Shown here: positions 12,801 through 22,553 of the stretch, in pieces | How positions within the stretch are numbered: the first letter of the stretch is position 1 | Layout of the letters: each line of letters starts with the position of its first letter | NCBI GenBank assembly: GCA_009731375.1 | Contig: BJOX01000236.1 | Location: 549,727 to 613,726 of the forward strand | DNA: 64,000 nt | Direction: 5' to 3' | From: Paulinella micropora | Lineage: Eukaryota > Cercozoa > Imbricatea > Euglyphida | The notes under the pieces: model-generated | The model's input: only the letters and a program-made list of their open reading frames with translations | Told to the model about the DNA's origin: nothing | Databases searched by the model: none | Program-made: the position numbers and the translations under genes

Positions 12801-14372
12801 ATGTCTTCTAGGTCTGAAGAAGCATATTGGAATGAAGAAGGAGGAGAGAATGAGAGAACCCCAATAGACCAGGAGGATAACGTTGGCCCTCTTGGGGACG
12901 GGGGAGATCTGGCAGTGCCTTCCTATGAAACAGGAGGACCAGAGGACCGACTGCTCGCCCCTGGGCGGATGGGAGAGTCGGAAGTCGAGAAGGAGAGGAG
13001 CGAGGAGGAAGCGAGGTTTGTGGCCGAATATGGCAATCTAAGTGAGAAGGAGTTTGAGGATAAAATAGGGAAGGATGAGGCCTATAAATGGCTATTCATT
13101 CCCCCAGAAATACGATGGGGAGATCCCTTGAGAAAGGAGGATATCTGTTACCCCCTCCCAAAACAAGCCCTGTCTCTTGCAAAATTCCTCAGAGACGACA
13201 GTGCACAGTTACAGGTGCAACATGTCTCATTTGGGGACAATATGTCTTTACTGGAGCTTCTCGACCTCACATGGAAAGTGTTCGAGTGTGCTATACTCTA
13301 TGAGTACCAGTCTAACAAGACTGTCCTGCCATGGGATTCAAGAGCACTGGCTAGGTTGCTCGATCCTGGTCAGGATATCGAATCAATCAAAAGAGGGGAA
13401 GGGGAGTTTAAGTCCAGGAACGTCCGAGGACAGATTAATGTCATGGATATACCCCTGAGACTTATGGAGATCAAGTTGGTGGACTTGAATAAACTCCAAC
13501 AAACCCCGATTTATGGCAGGGACCTTCACCCGGCCCTGAAAGAAATAGAAGGCGAAGCTGGAGGGGTGACGAAGATTAAGAAGTTGCATGCGGCCTTGCA
13601 GAAGGACGACGCATGGAAGAGGTGGGCTTTCACCAAGGATCATACGATCTTGGAGGGAACGGCCGCACCCGCCCTCACCAATAAAGCGGGAGAGAAGGAG
13701 TTGGCGGAGAAGGCTCTGTTCCTTCGGAAGGCTGCCGAGCTCATGTCTTTTTTTCATCATGCTCAAGACCTGCATATCAGGGAAAGAGCAGAGGAGAAAG
13801 AAAAGAAGGAGTTGGAGGCAAAGATTGCATTGGCTAAGGCGACGGCTACGAGACAGGCACCTTCCTCTGGGCCTTTTATGTCTCCCCCTGGGTACGTCCC
13901 GTCAGCCCATACAGCCCCTCCTGCCCCTACGACTAGCTCAGCGCCTACCACTGTCATTGTCAACAATAATGACAAGAAGGACAGACAGGCTATCATTAAC
14001 GCCTTCCAAAAATATACCAAGTCCGATGCCACTGCTCTGACGCTGTTCGCAGAGACAGCGAGTCAGAAGGACACGGATGCGAACCTTCGAGACAAGCTCC
14101 GAAGAATTGATGCTTGTATGAAGCAGCATCCAACGGACGAAACACAGGAGTATGAGGCGTTGTCCACCTTGTTGGACCCATCAATCCTCACACAAGGATT
14201 TGATGTTGTGGAATACAAGGCGTTGCGAGCGGTAGAGGTGTCGGCTAGGAGAGCAGCCTCAGACCTGCAGTGCACGGTGCCAGTTGCCGTCCTCTTGCAA
14301 TACTTTAAAACTCATGGGTATCAGCATCTGTGTACTGGTACTTTGATTGGTTTTGAGATTTTCAAGAGGTGA
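12801..14372 (+). CDS. gag: R2 Gag, N-terminal part
   Basis: 523-codon frame. The ATG follows a purine-rich leader (ACCATGT). The N-terminus is acidic, then helical (residues 60-280). A Lys/Glu-rich helix (about 320-350) leads into a Pro/Thr/Ala-rich linker (about 350-390). The last residues, CTGTLIGFEIFKR, stop where R1 continues as GFEIFDLVSEQL. The continuation is found in the next frame immediately downstream (QEVNEGLGI), so the stop results from one missing T in GATTTTCAAG. Inferred role: capsid-forming part of Gag. It could be a real frameshift, a sequencing error in a T-run, or less likely programmed frameshifting. Confidence 0.88.
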   Translation: MSSRSEEAYWNEEGGENERTPIDQEDNVGPLGDGGDLAVPSYETGGPEDRLLAPGRMGESEVEKERSEEEARFVAEYGNLSEKEFEDKIGKDEAYKWLFIPPEIRWGDPLRKEDICYPLPKQALSLAKFLRDDSAQLQVQHVSFGDNMSLLELLDLTWKVFECAILYEYQSNKTVLPWDSRALARLLDPGQDIESIKRGEGEFKSRNVRGQINVMDIPLRLMEIKLVDLNKLQQTPIYGRDLHPALKEIEGEAGGVTKIKKLHAALQKDDAWKRWAFTKDHTILEGTAAPALTNKAGEKELAEKALFLRKAAELMSFFHHAQDLHIRERAEEKEKKELEAKIALAKATATRQAPSSGPFMSPPGYVPSAHTAPPAPTTSSAPTTVIVNNNDKKDRQAIINAFQKYTKSDATALTLFAETASQKDTDANLRDKLRRIDACMKQHPTDETQEYEALSTLLDPSILTQGFDVVEYKALRAVEVSARRAASDLQCTVPVAVLLQYFKTHGYQHLCTGTLIGFEIFKR

Positions 14373-15304
14373 ACGAAGGGCTGGGCATTAGCGCGAGGTT
14401 GGCAGCGATCCTCACTGAGGTCAGCGCCAAGTACGGGCTCTTTTATAGCCGGAAGTCTATCATTTTGTACTTCCTGAGTGCTTTGTGTGCACGACACCCG
14501 AGCAAGCTCGCAAGGATCATACAGTCCTGTCCGACCTTCGCGGCGGTGAAGACGGCGGATTTTTTAGAAACGAATATATACGAGAGGACTGTAGCGGCTA
14601 CTCCGCCGGGCGACCTGTTCAAGGAGGTGCTCGACGCGTGTTCCGAATTGGACACGGCCACCGAGTCATTCTCCAGTGCCGCGACACAGGGGGTTGGAGG
14701 TGCTCAAGCAGCACATGCAACTCGAACGGCAGGTCTCAAGAGGGGGAGAGATGAGCCGACGCCGTGCTACCGCTATTTTTCATACATGGCGTGTAAGCAT
14801 GAGGCACAGAAAGGAGTAGGCAATTGCCTCTTCAGCCACGACTCTCTTGATGATAGGCAGCGAAATCTTTTCCTTAGAGAGCTCGAAGGCATGAAAAAGA
14901 CCATGTACGCCATGTACAAGAAGGAGTTGGAGGAGGGGAGGTGGAATGCGAATATGGTCTCGGATGCGGAGTTCCGGGAGGCCATCATTTACTTCCTTGA
15001 CAGAATGAAGAGAAGGGAGAAGAGAGAGACATCGGGCCGATCAAAGGCGCCGACTAGAGGAGGAGGAGAGACGAGAGGATCGTCACGAGGGTCCCGAGGG
15101 ACACCAAGAGGGGCGGCACCACGAGGACGAGGCTTTCGTGGAAGGGGAGGACGGACCCCAGCGCGCCCTCCCAGAGGACACGGATACTGGAATTATAGCA
15201 CCAGTTCCAGCTCCAACTACCCCCAGCAAGCTTATACCGCTACGGAGGGGGGACGTCAAGACGAAGACACCGGCTCAGGTGAGCGTGTTGTCGTCGTAGA
15301 CTGA
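14369..15304 (+). CDS. gag: R2 Gag, C-terminal part with CCCH finger and RGG tail
   Basis: This 311-codon frame overlaps the preceding one by four bases. The annotated start is a GTG; homology to R1 shows the real protein continues from the upstream frame. It is helical up to about residue 110. A CCCH zinc finger follows (C-x8-C-x10-C-x3-H, starting PCYRYFSYMAC, about residues 132-155). A Lys/Glu helix and an Arg/Gly-rich tail (about residues 225-275) come next. The finger type resembles CCCH RNA-binding proteins rather than the retroviral CCHC knuckle. Inferred role: RNA binding and packaging. It ends 75 bp before the pol start. Confidence 0.85.
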   Translation: MNEGLGISARLAAILTEVSAKYGLFYSRKSIILYFLSALCARHPSKLARIIQSCPTFAAVKTADFLETNIYERTVAATPPGDLFKEVLDACSELDTATESFSSAATQGVGGAQAAHATRTAGLKRGRDEPTPCYRYFSYMACKHEAQKGVGNCLFSHDSLDDRQRNLFLRELEGMKKTMYAMYKKELEEGRWNANMVSDAEFREAIIYFLDRMKRREKRETSGRSKAPTRGGGETRGSSRGSRGTPRGAAPRGRGFRGRGGRTPARPPRGHGYWNYSTSSSSNYPQQAYTATEGGRQDEDTGSGERVVVVD

Positions 15305-15379
15305 CGGGAGGAGAAGAGAGAGGAAAAGAAGAGAGAGAAGGAGATAAAAACTGTTCTTTTTAATCCGACAGTCACAGTT

Positions 15380-18300
15380 ATGCCTACTGTTGATGAACAG
15401 GATACGAACGGTTCCGTTCCTCCCAGACGTGAAGGTGAAGGCACACAGCCTCACAAGCCTCAAGGTAAGCACTTGCTAGTTCATCCTTCGAGAGCTAATA
15501 TGATAAATGATGCGAATAGGAAGGCGAAGAAGGCGATGGAGGAGAGGAAGCCGAAACCAAAGGCTAGGTCTCCTCCTACGAAGAAGCAGCGGACCGTACC
15601 CCCGCCAAAGGACTCAATAGTCTCTGCTATAGACACGAGTACACTCGGTGTACCAGACTCTGTCCAAAAGACACTCGAGATACCGGAAGCCCCGGAGACT
15701 CAAGAAGTTAAGTTGGCGGAAAAGGGGGGAGAACGAGAAGAGGACAAGGAACTTGAGCTTAGACTCAAAACCCTAGAACGAAAAATTCATGTGCTAGCGG
15801 CTAGTTTACATAGACCAGACGCGCTATGCTACACTGACCTCTTTTGTGAAACTTTACAAACCACATTAAAAGTTGGTAATGATACGATGGCGAATATTAA
15901 TATTGTCGGCCAGAAGTTTTTGAATAGTCACCGGACATGGGTTGACAAAAATATTAGAAAAACAAAGGGGACCCTAAAAGGGGTAGGCAGCCGTACGGAA
16001 ATTACGGGCATCGTCACATTAATTTTCAAATTGAAATCCGGTCGAGTATATCGTGCGGACCTCTATGTTGTCCCCGATTACCACGGTTCAATCCTGCTGT
16101 CGTATGACCAATTGGCTACGATGGGGGCAGTGATCGATTGCGCCGCACGGCGAGTAATTTATGGAGTGAAGAATGGAGAGAAGGAGGATATTAATCCGAT
16201 GACTGCTACTGACTCATACGAGGCTTTTGAGCTGAGTCTAGCAACGGAGAGAAAAAGGTTGGCCTTCGTACATGAGGCAACTGAAGCCTATGTACACCCC
16301 TATGTCACAGTGCCGGACGAACTGTCCTGGACCGACAATTGGGAGACGGAGATGCAGGCGTATACGGTTACGATTCCCGCATGGGACAAAAAGTCTATTG
16401 ATGACTTAATCGTAGCGCGTAATGAGGAGATAATATGTGTTGCGAAACAGTGCCCGTCGTTGGCCAGATTCGCAGAAGGTGGTGGGGCAGATGTCCATAT
16501 TACTAATGGCTACTGTTACCACGCAAAGATGTCAGATGCAAAGAGAGAGGCGTTTGCGCCAAGGAGGCAGGGGCGTATCCCCGATACTCCAGAGGATGAC
16601 ATTAAAACTTTTATCACGAACTTTTGGGGCGATGTGCCTACCTGGCCGCGCTCATTAACTGAAGTGAAAAAGTGTCTACGGACTCTATTTGAGAGTAACA
16701 AGCCGTATACTGTCATTCTGCCGTACAATGAGAAGGCGATATGGGCACAGGAGATAAGGGACCGGCTTATTTATCATCCTATACCTGTTCCCTCTCGCAA
16801 GCAACAGTTAGTGGTGGCTTGTCGACTCGGGTCTCGGGAGCAGAGCAGTGCATACAAGCGGAAGCTCAGAGCCCAGGACAAGTTGAAATTGATACCTCAA
16901 GCTTTCACATGCTTTGATGGTTTCTACACCCGTAAGGCTCCGATACAATACGCGAACCTTATTGATATGCTTGTCGGGCTGGGTCATGATGATGAGCCGG
17001 ACACAGTCACGTATGAAAGAACGGGACTAGACGATTTGTCCGAGGAAGATTTGAGTTTGGAGGAGGACTTAGCGCCCCTCAAGGAGCATAAGAAGATGTC
17101 GGAGGAAGATTTCCAAGCGGCGGCGCGGAAAATTTTAGAAGAAGGAGTGGGTTCGGAGAGAGAGAAGGCGTTTCTCAAAGCTAAGATGGAGGCGTACAGA
17201 GAAATTTTCGACCCTCCTCGGGCAGGTGGTGTAAAGTCGGATGACTTCACTGCTGTCATTTACAAGATACCGGGTGCGGAGCCATCTCCGGCACCACGGA
17301 GGGCAAATTTGAGCATACATGAGGCAAAAATAGCGGAGGAGAATGTGAGACAGTTGCTCGATGAGGACTTTATTGAGAGATCTACATCTCCAATTGTCTC
17401 TCAACCGAAAATCGTCCCTAAGCCAGGAGGAGAATGGCGCTTGACGATCAATTATGCCCGTGTGAATAAGGTGCTAGAGGAAGAGAGAAATCCTCTGCCG
17501 ACCTTAGAAGAAGGCAGAAGGGTGCTGCGGAATGCTAAATTCTATTCGGTCATTGACCTTAAGAACGGCTTCTGGCAGATACCACTGGACGAGAAATCCA
17601 GATGGCTGACTGCATTCGTTGTGGGTATGGAAATATACCAGTGGAAGGTGCTTCCAATGGGACTCAAACAGGCCCCGGGGCTCTTTCAGAAGGCGATGCA
17701 GAAGATGTTGAGCGGTCAATATGACGACCAGTCGGAGGATGGTTTTATGAGAAGGAGAGGACAGAAGGCGGGAGAATATGCATTTTGTTACATCGATGAC
17801 ATCATCGTATACTCTAACACAATGGAAGAGCATATCGATCACTTGTCAGATGTCTTCAGGCGCATCGGAGCATTTGGCCTGAAATGCAACCTAAAGAAAT
17901 GTCAGCTTGCCAGGACAAGTGTGACGTATTTGGGTTACGAGATTTCTCATAATAGGGTCTCGATATCGCGCGAGAAGAGGGAGGAGATCATGAGTAGACA
18001 GTTGCCAAAGAATCGCACAGAGTTACACTCTTTTCTTGCGATGGCACAGTACTACAGCCAGTTCATACCCGATTGGGGTGCAACTCGGGCTAAGTTGGAG
18101 AAGATGATTGATTTTGGAGACTTTGAGAAGTGGGATGAGGAGGCTTTGCAGGCGTTTAATACGCTCAAAGATCTCATTTACAAAGATCCCAAGGACGGCG
18201 GATTAGTACTTATGATGCCCGACTTTACGAAGCCGTTCGTAGTCGACACGGATGCATCTAAGTTTGCGATTGGCGCGGTGCTGCAACAGGAAGATGAGGA

Positions 18301-20920
18301 GAAAAAGTTGCGCCCGATCATGTTTATTAGTAGAAAGCTGTGTGCGGCGGAGCGAAATTACTGCACGCGACAGAGAGAGGCGTTGGCAGTAGTATGGGCT
18401 CTCAAGAGGCTCAGAGAATATCTATGGGGAGGACCTCTATTCACGGTTAGGACCGATCATCACAACCTTCTTTGGTTGATGAATCATGAACAAACCGGCC
18501 GTTTGGCGCGGTGGCAAGCTTTCTTGTCATGTTTCAATTTCACGATGGTCTATTTACCGGGAAAGCGAAACGTAGTCGCTGATAGCCTTTCTAGGCTAGA
18601 GTTTCAGTCGGAGGTGTCGGCTCTCGTATCATCAGTGGAAATGATAGATCTGTCCACGGACAAGGTGTACGAGGTAAGCCACATAGAGGCGATGCAGATG
18701 GCAAGAGGCGTTCGATATGACCGCACGGGTCTACGATATAGTCCTCAAGGCCCGGATCATGGCATATGCTGTGAGGCGCGTGTTCTCCAAGACGCTGAGT
18801 GGTCTTATGAGGCATACGAGAATGCGAAGGCGAATATAAAAGAGGAGGAGGAGACGACTGAGGTCTATACTGAACCTCCACAGGAAAATCGAAGCGAGCT
18901 TGATGAAGACCCGGAGAGGGTAGGAGTAAGGTTGGAGGACGGTACTATCCATATCGCCTCGCCTACCGCATGGAGGCAGCAGCAGGCGACGGATCCGGAG
19001 TTCAAGGAGCTCATAACGTTATACAAGAACCCTAATGAGCTTAAAAAGACTCCGCAGATCAAAGATCAAATGAAGGAGATGGCGTGGAGAGATGGGCTAT
19101 TGTGGTACAAGGGCCAGCATGGCAAATTTGCATCACAGCCTGACAAATGGACTCTCTGGGTACCGGAGAAGTTGAGGCGCTTCATATATGTTGCAGCCCA
19201 TAACTGCCCCTTACTGGCACATCCGGGTCGACAAAGAACTCATTGGTTCATAGCGAGGCGATTTTGGTGGAAAGGAATGAAGGAGGAGATAGACAGAGAA
19301 GTAGACGCATGTATCCCATGCAAAACCACAAAGACACCGTTGAAGGCGAATTTCGACCTGATCGGTACATTCCCGTTACACGCCGGGATGTTTGAATTCT
19401 TACACATCGATCATGTGGGACCTTTCCCCGAATCGGCCGAAGGGTACAAATACCTTCTTACTGCGATAGATCGAGGCACCAATTATGTCTGGGTTGTTCC
19501 TGTTAAGGACGTTACAGGCAAGACAACTGCGGAGGCTCTGATCGACAGGATCGTCTCGCAGATCGGAGTGCCTAGAAAGATATGTTCTGATCGAGGTTCT
19601 GACTTTAATAATGAAGTCATCGACAGACTATCTAAGTACTACGGGATGAAATGGCAATATGTTACTGCCTATAACCCGAGAGCGAATGGCAAGATCGAGC
19701 GGGTACATAGACCTCTCAAAGCCTCGCTTAAGATGTACTGTATGAAGAAGGAGAATCAGAGAGCCTGGGTGGAGGCAGCACCTTCATTTGCCTTTGCAAT
19801 GAACTGTCTACCCTCATCGGCATTAGGAGGAGCCAGGAGCTCAGTCTCGCCATATCAATTGGTTTACGGCCGAGAGCCTAATATCCCAACCTCGCTTCTG
19901 CATCCAAAGGACACTTGGGCAGATGAGGATGAGTTGTTCGGGATGAGGCTAAGAGCGAAGATGGAGGCGGAGCAAATAGTTGCGGCGCATAGGGAGGCGG
20001 AGCGCAGAAAGACTGATGCACAAGGAGTGCGACAAGCGCACTTAGATCAAGTCCGTTTCCGGGTTGGGGATATTGTACTCCTGTACCATCCTCAAGTACC
20101 CAAGGGGGTTAGCTCTAAGCTGTTTACCCACTGGAAAGGACCATACCAGATTATGGAGCAGATGGGACCTCTGAACTATAAGATCAGGGGTAGAGGGAAG
20201 GTGCAAATTGTGAATGTTCGAAGGCTGATCAAATATGACCCCTTCTTACTCGAGGATGAATCCGTTGAGGAGGCGTTGAAACGGATGAAGGAGGATTTCA
20301 AAGAGGTACCGCCTATCAGTAAGGAGGATACCTTAGAGGAGGAGAATGCCTATCGGGCACCTGTCTCGGAGAAGGAGGAGACCGAGAAGGAGAGCAAGGA
20401 AGACTCAAACCGCAAAAGCGCGGCGGGGACTCAGTCTAAGGCCCCCATAGTCCGCGGCGGTACAAAGGAGAAGTTCACGGAGGCGCAGAGGAGGAGAGCG
20501 CAAAATGACCTTATCTTCGACCAACCGAGGAAGGTGGCGAGATCGACGCGAGCGACGGATGTCCATGGAGGAGGAGAAGAGAAGGACACTAACCCAAACG
20601 CGGGTAATGTGGACATTCGACATGCGCGATGGAAGGAAGGCGAGGCGATTGCGACCATCAAGTGGGTCCGAGACGCTTTTTATCTGTTGAGACCGGCAGA
20701 ATCTCATGTTGCCGATGACACTCTCTCAGATCTTTATCTCATGCGAGCTGTGGCGGTCCCGCAGACTACACGGGCAGCGCGGACATCGAAGAGATCCTCA
20801 GCAGCAAAAACGATACAACCGGTACTCCATTTCTGGAGAAGCATGGACCCTGTTGAGGATCCAAAATCTAGACAATACTTACCGGTATACAAAGACGCGA
20901 AAGATCTAGACTTGGGATGA
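15380..20920 (+). CDS. pol: R2 Pol: protease, RT, RNase H, integrase
   Basis: 1846 codons. Residues 1-165 are basic, ending in a coiled stretch. A retropepsin-like domain spans about 166-270, with VGNDTMANINIVG then SILLSYDQL; the usual D-T/S-G reads D-T-M. About 330-540 is a conserved domain I do not recognise, also present in R1 and R3. RT spans about 630-870 with YIDD at residue 804. RNase H starts at about 950 (DTDASK) and carries the TDHHNLLWLM segment. Integrase has an HHCC region at about 1273-1316, then HIDHVG, SDRG and KIER with exactly 35 residues between the last Asp and Glu. A GPY/F-like module (HWKGPYQI) lies near 1587. The frame stops at DLDLG; matching C-terminal sequence follows in another frame. 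Pol is in a separate frame from Gag. Confidence 0.95.
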   Translation: MPTVDEQDTNGSVPPRREGEGTQPHKPQGKHLLVHPSRANMINDANRKAKKAMEERKPKPKARSPPTKKQRTVPPPKDSIVSAIDTSTLGVPDSVQKTLEIPEAPETQEVKLAEKGGEREEDKELELRLKTLERKIHVLAASLHRPDALCYTDLFCETLQTTLKVGNDTMANINIVGQKFLNSHRTWVDKNIRKTKGTLKGVGSRTEITGIVTLIFKLKSGRVYRADLYVVPDYHGSILLSYDQLATMGAVIDCAARRVIYGVKNGEKEDINPMTATDSYEAFELSLATERKRLAFVHEATEAYVHPYVTVPDELSWTDNWETEMQAYTVTIPAWDKKSIDDLIVARNEEIICVAKQCPSLARFAEGGGADVHITNGYCYHAKMSDAKREAFAPRRQGRIPDTPEDDIKTFITNFWGDVPTWPRSLTEVKKCLRTLFESNKPYTVILPYNEKAIWAQEIRDRLIYHPIPVPSRKQQLVVACRLGSREQSSAYKRKLRAQDKLKLIPQAFTCFDGFYTRKAPIQYANLIDMLVGLGHDDEPDTVTYERTGLDDLSEEDLSLEEDLAPLKEHKKMSEEDFQAAARKILEEGVGSEREKAFLKAKMEAYREIFDPPRAGGVKSDDFTAVIYKIPGAEPSPAPRRANLSIHEAKIAEENVRQLLDEDFIERSTSPIVSQPKIVPKPGGEWRLTINYARVNKVLEEERNPLPTLEEGRRVLRNAKFYSVIDLKNGFWQIPLDEKSRWLTAFVVGMEIYQWKVLPMGLKQAPGLFQKAMQKMLSGQYDDQSEDGFMRRRGQKAGEYAFCYIDDIIVYSNTMEEHIDHLSDVFRRIGAFGLKCNLKKCQLARTSVTYLGYEISHNRVSISREKREEIMSRQLPKNRTELHSFLAMAQYYSQFIPDWGATRAKLEKMIDFGDFEKWDEEALQAFNTLKDLIYKDPKDGGLVLMMPDFTKPFVVDTDASKFAIGAVLQQEDEEKKLRPIMFISRKLCAAERNYCTRQREALAVVWALKRLREYLWGGPLFTVRTDHHNLLWLMNHEQTGRLARWQAFLSCFNFTMVYLPGKRNVVADSLSRLEFQSEVSALVSSVEMIDLSTDKVYEVSHIEAMQMARGVRYDRTGLRYSPQGPDHGICCEARVLQDAEWSYEAYENAKANIKEEEETTEVYTEPPQENRSELDEDPERVGVRLEDGTIHIASPTAWRQQQATDPEFKELITLYKNPNELKKTPQIKDQMKEMAWRDGLLWYKGQHGKFASQPDKWTLWVPEKLRRFIYVAAHNCPLLAHPGRQRTHWFIARRFWWKGMKEEIDREVDACIPCKTTKTPLKANFDLIGTFPLHAGMFEFLHIDHVGPFPESAEGYKYLLTAIDRGTNYVWVVPVKDVTGKTTAEALIDRIVSQIGVPRKICSDRGSDFNNEVIDRLSKYYGMKWQYVTAYNPRANGKIERVHRPLKASLKMYCMKKENQRAWVEAAPSFAFAMNCLPSSALGGARSSVSPYQLVYGREPNIPTSLLHPKDTWADEDELFGMRLRAKMEAEQIVAAHREAERRKTDAQGVRQAHLDQVRFRVGDIVLLYHPQVPKGVSSKLFTHWKGPYQIMEQMGPLNYKIRGRGKVQIVNVRRLIKYDPFLLEDESVEEALKRMKEDFKEVPPISKEDTLEEENAYRAPVSEKEETEKESKEDSNRKSAAGTQSKAPIVRGGTKEKFTEAQRRRAQNDLIFDQPRKVARSTRATDVHGGGEEKDTNPNAGNVDIRHARWKEGEAIATIKWVRDAFYLLRPAESHVADDTLSDLYLMRAVAVPQTTRAARTSKRSSAAKTIQPVLHFWRSMDPVEDPKSRQYLPVYKDAKDLDLG

Positions 20921-21125
20921 TACTATTACCCCTCGAGACAAAGACCACACTGCGTGGACTATTCAGTCACTGCCTAGGGGAGTGCTTGATATTCCTTTTG
21001 ACTTATCATGGGGCGCCATCCCTAACAAAATATGGGACATTCTTGAGGAGTCCAAGTTTGACTTGACTTTTGTTGGCGGCCCGCCACCTGGCAAAGGGGT
21101 TCGCGCAAGGCGACGAAGGCAGTAA
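20921..21125 (+). pseudogene. pol: R2 Pol C-terminal end, out of frame
   Basis: Starting with WDDTITPRDKDHTAW, this encodes the last 68 or so residues of the Pol C-terminal domain and ends KGVRARRRRQ-stop. R1 has the same segment in frame after LETWDDT, and R3 has the homologous LEQWDAS. R2 lost the frame near 20915 (net two bases missing or one extra). The segment is too well conserved to be chance. Confidence 0.85.
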
Positions 21126-21887
21126 GTGACATTTTTTTTTTTTTTTTTATCACGCGTCGGACATTGAAAGCTGCATGTGGATTAATCTCATAGTGCCCAT
21201 GTCAGATCATGTCTTATTAAAATATTTTTATACCATTGTTGTTACTTGGCATTTTTATCGCAACATATGAGTGCGAAGGTCAATCGGCAAATGGATACGA
21301 CACCGTAGAAGGGGATCGCTTGTGAGTTTAGCGATGGTGTTCCTGGTACGACCCTGCTTCAAGTATCCAGGGTGATGTTCTCAATAGATGTTCTCATAGT
21401 AAACATATTAAATATTTTTTTCTTTGGATATACTTAATATCGTCATACCAGCACGGTCCGTCTCTACTTGTGTCGGTTTATCGCATGGTCGGATTCACTC
21501 ACACCCCTAGTACTATATTAAGGTAACTGATTGAAAACAAGGGTATGTTATTAAAAGACAATGTATTTACTGATCGGAAGTGTTTTTAGAGGAGAAAAAA
21601 TTATAATGCTGCTTTTATTTTAATAGTAATACTATTTGTTCTTGACATACTGCCTCAGGATTAAGTTACGGGGGGGACAACGAGTGTGGAAGGAGGAGTT
21701 TTTTATTTATTTACAAAAAATGAGGCTAGAGATTTACAGTTGACGCGTGTCTGGTGTATGCGTTTTATTTATCCACTGCACCGTCTATCCGTGGGTTAAT
21801 GCACTTAGTTGCAACACCCCGTAGCGTTTGTGCAGAAAAGAAATCAGCAGCTATATGACGAAAATATTGCATATTTCCGTCATAAAA
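21126..21887 (+). other. R2 3' untranslated region
   Basis: Non-coding, AT-rich, with poly-T near 21131. It contains a patch shared with the R1 3' region. No gene seen. Confidence 0.6.
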
Positions 21888-21901
21888 ACGGGAAGGGGTA
21901 C
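21888..21901 (+). other. R2 polypurine tract
   Basis: ACGGGAAGGGGTAC directly before the 3' LTR. Confidence 0.8.
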
Positions 21902-22151
21902 TGTAGGCATCAACCCCCGGATAGCCGGTAAAAAGTACAGTTTTTCGGGTGTCAGGTGCACCTAGTTTTTTTTCCCAGTATTTCAATATCGTTTGGCAGG
22001 ATTTGACCTAATGCCATTTTAACCGTGGTCTGTGGCCGCTTTCTTTTTCGGCTTCACTGAGCTAATATAACGAGACATCATTCTCCTTTGGGGGATTTGC
22101 GTCTGGTTGTATTACCGACTTTTTATCGAGCTATCTTCAGGGATTGTAACA
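21902..22151 (+). repeat. R2 3' LTR
   Basis: 250 bp. Differs from the 5' LTR by two substitutions and one extra T. The conserved 32-nt block is at 22054-22085. Confidence 0.95.
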
Positions 22152-22281
22152 ATTAATCAGAACCGGAAATGTAATAAGAATTCATCTTAAAATACATTTA
22201 ATAACAAGAAATTACTTCCAAGAGTAAATTCCCGTAAAGCCCTAATAGCGCAAAAACGATGTAGTTTACCGTGGGTGTTAC

Positions 22282-22470
22282 AGTATGTATGTATGTGTGT
22301 ATGTGTGTATTATATACTTATATATATATATATATGATATGTATGTAGGTATGAATGTATGTATGTATGTATGTTATATAGATGTATGTATGTATGTACG
22401 TATGTATGTATGTATGTATGTATGTATGTATTTATGTATGTATGTATGTACGTATGTCTGTGTGCGTGTG
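22282..22470. repeat. (TATG)n microsatellite
   Basis: Tandem TATG/TACG/TGTG tetramers with a TATATA island near 22320-22335. Confidence 0.9.
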
Positions 22471-22493
22471 TGTTGTGTGTGTTATGTGAATCA

Positions 22494-22495
<2 letters not shown>

Positions 22496-22549
<54 letters not shown>

Positions 22550-22550
22550 C
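22496..22550. repeat. (GA)n microsatellite
   Basis: Pure GA run. On the minus strand it is a (CT)n tract directly downstream of the putative coding exon ending near 22554. Confidence 0.9.
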
Positions 22551-22553
22551 TTT

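Larger units (their letters stand above)
11790..22151 (+). mobile_element. R2: nearly intact Ty3/Gypsy LTR retrotransposon
   Basis: Plus-strand element with LTRs at 11790-12038 and 21902-22151 differing by two substitutions and one T in a T-run. Its 4-bp duplication ATTA is at 11786-11789 and 22152-22155. Primer-binding site, gag (two overlapping frames), pol and polypurine tract are in the canonical order, and integrase follows RNase H, which defines Ty3/Gypsy order. Two apparent frameshifts (near 14362 and 20915) are the main visible defects. It lies head-to-head with R1. Confidence 0.95.

Noticed and set aside
14355-14375. Programmed frameshift in R2 gag
   Set aside because: R1 reads straight through the homologous codons and no slippery heptamer or stimulatory structure is evident; a missing T explains it. 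Kept only as a point to check.
21850-21885. AAAATATTGCATATTTCC near the R2 3' end resembling an A-type palindrome
   Set aside because: Single copy with mismatched arms in an unrelated retroelement; AT-rich sequence gives such matches by chance.
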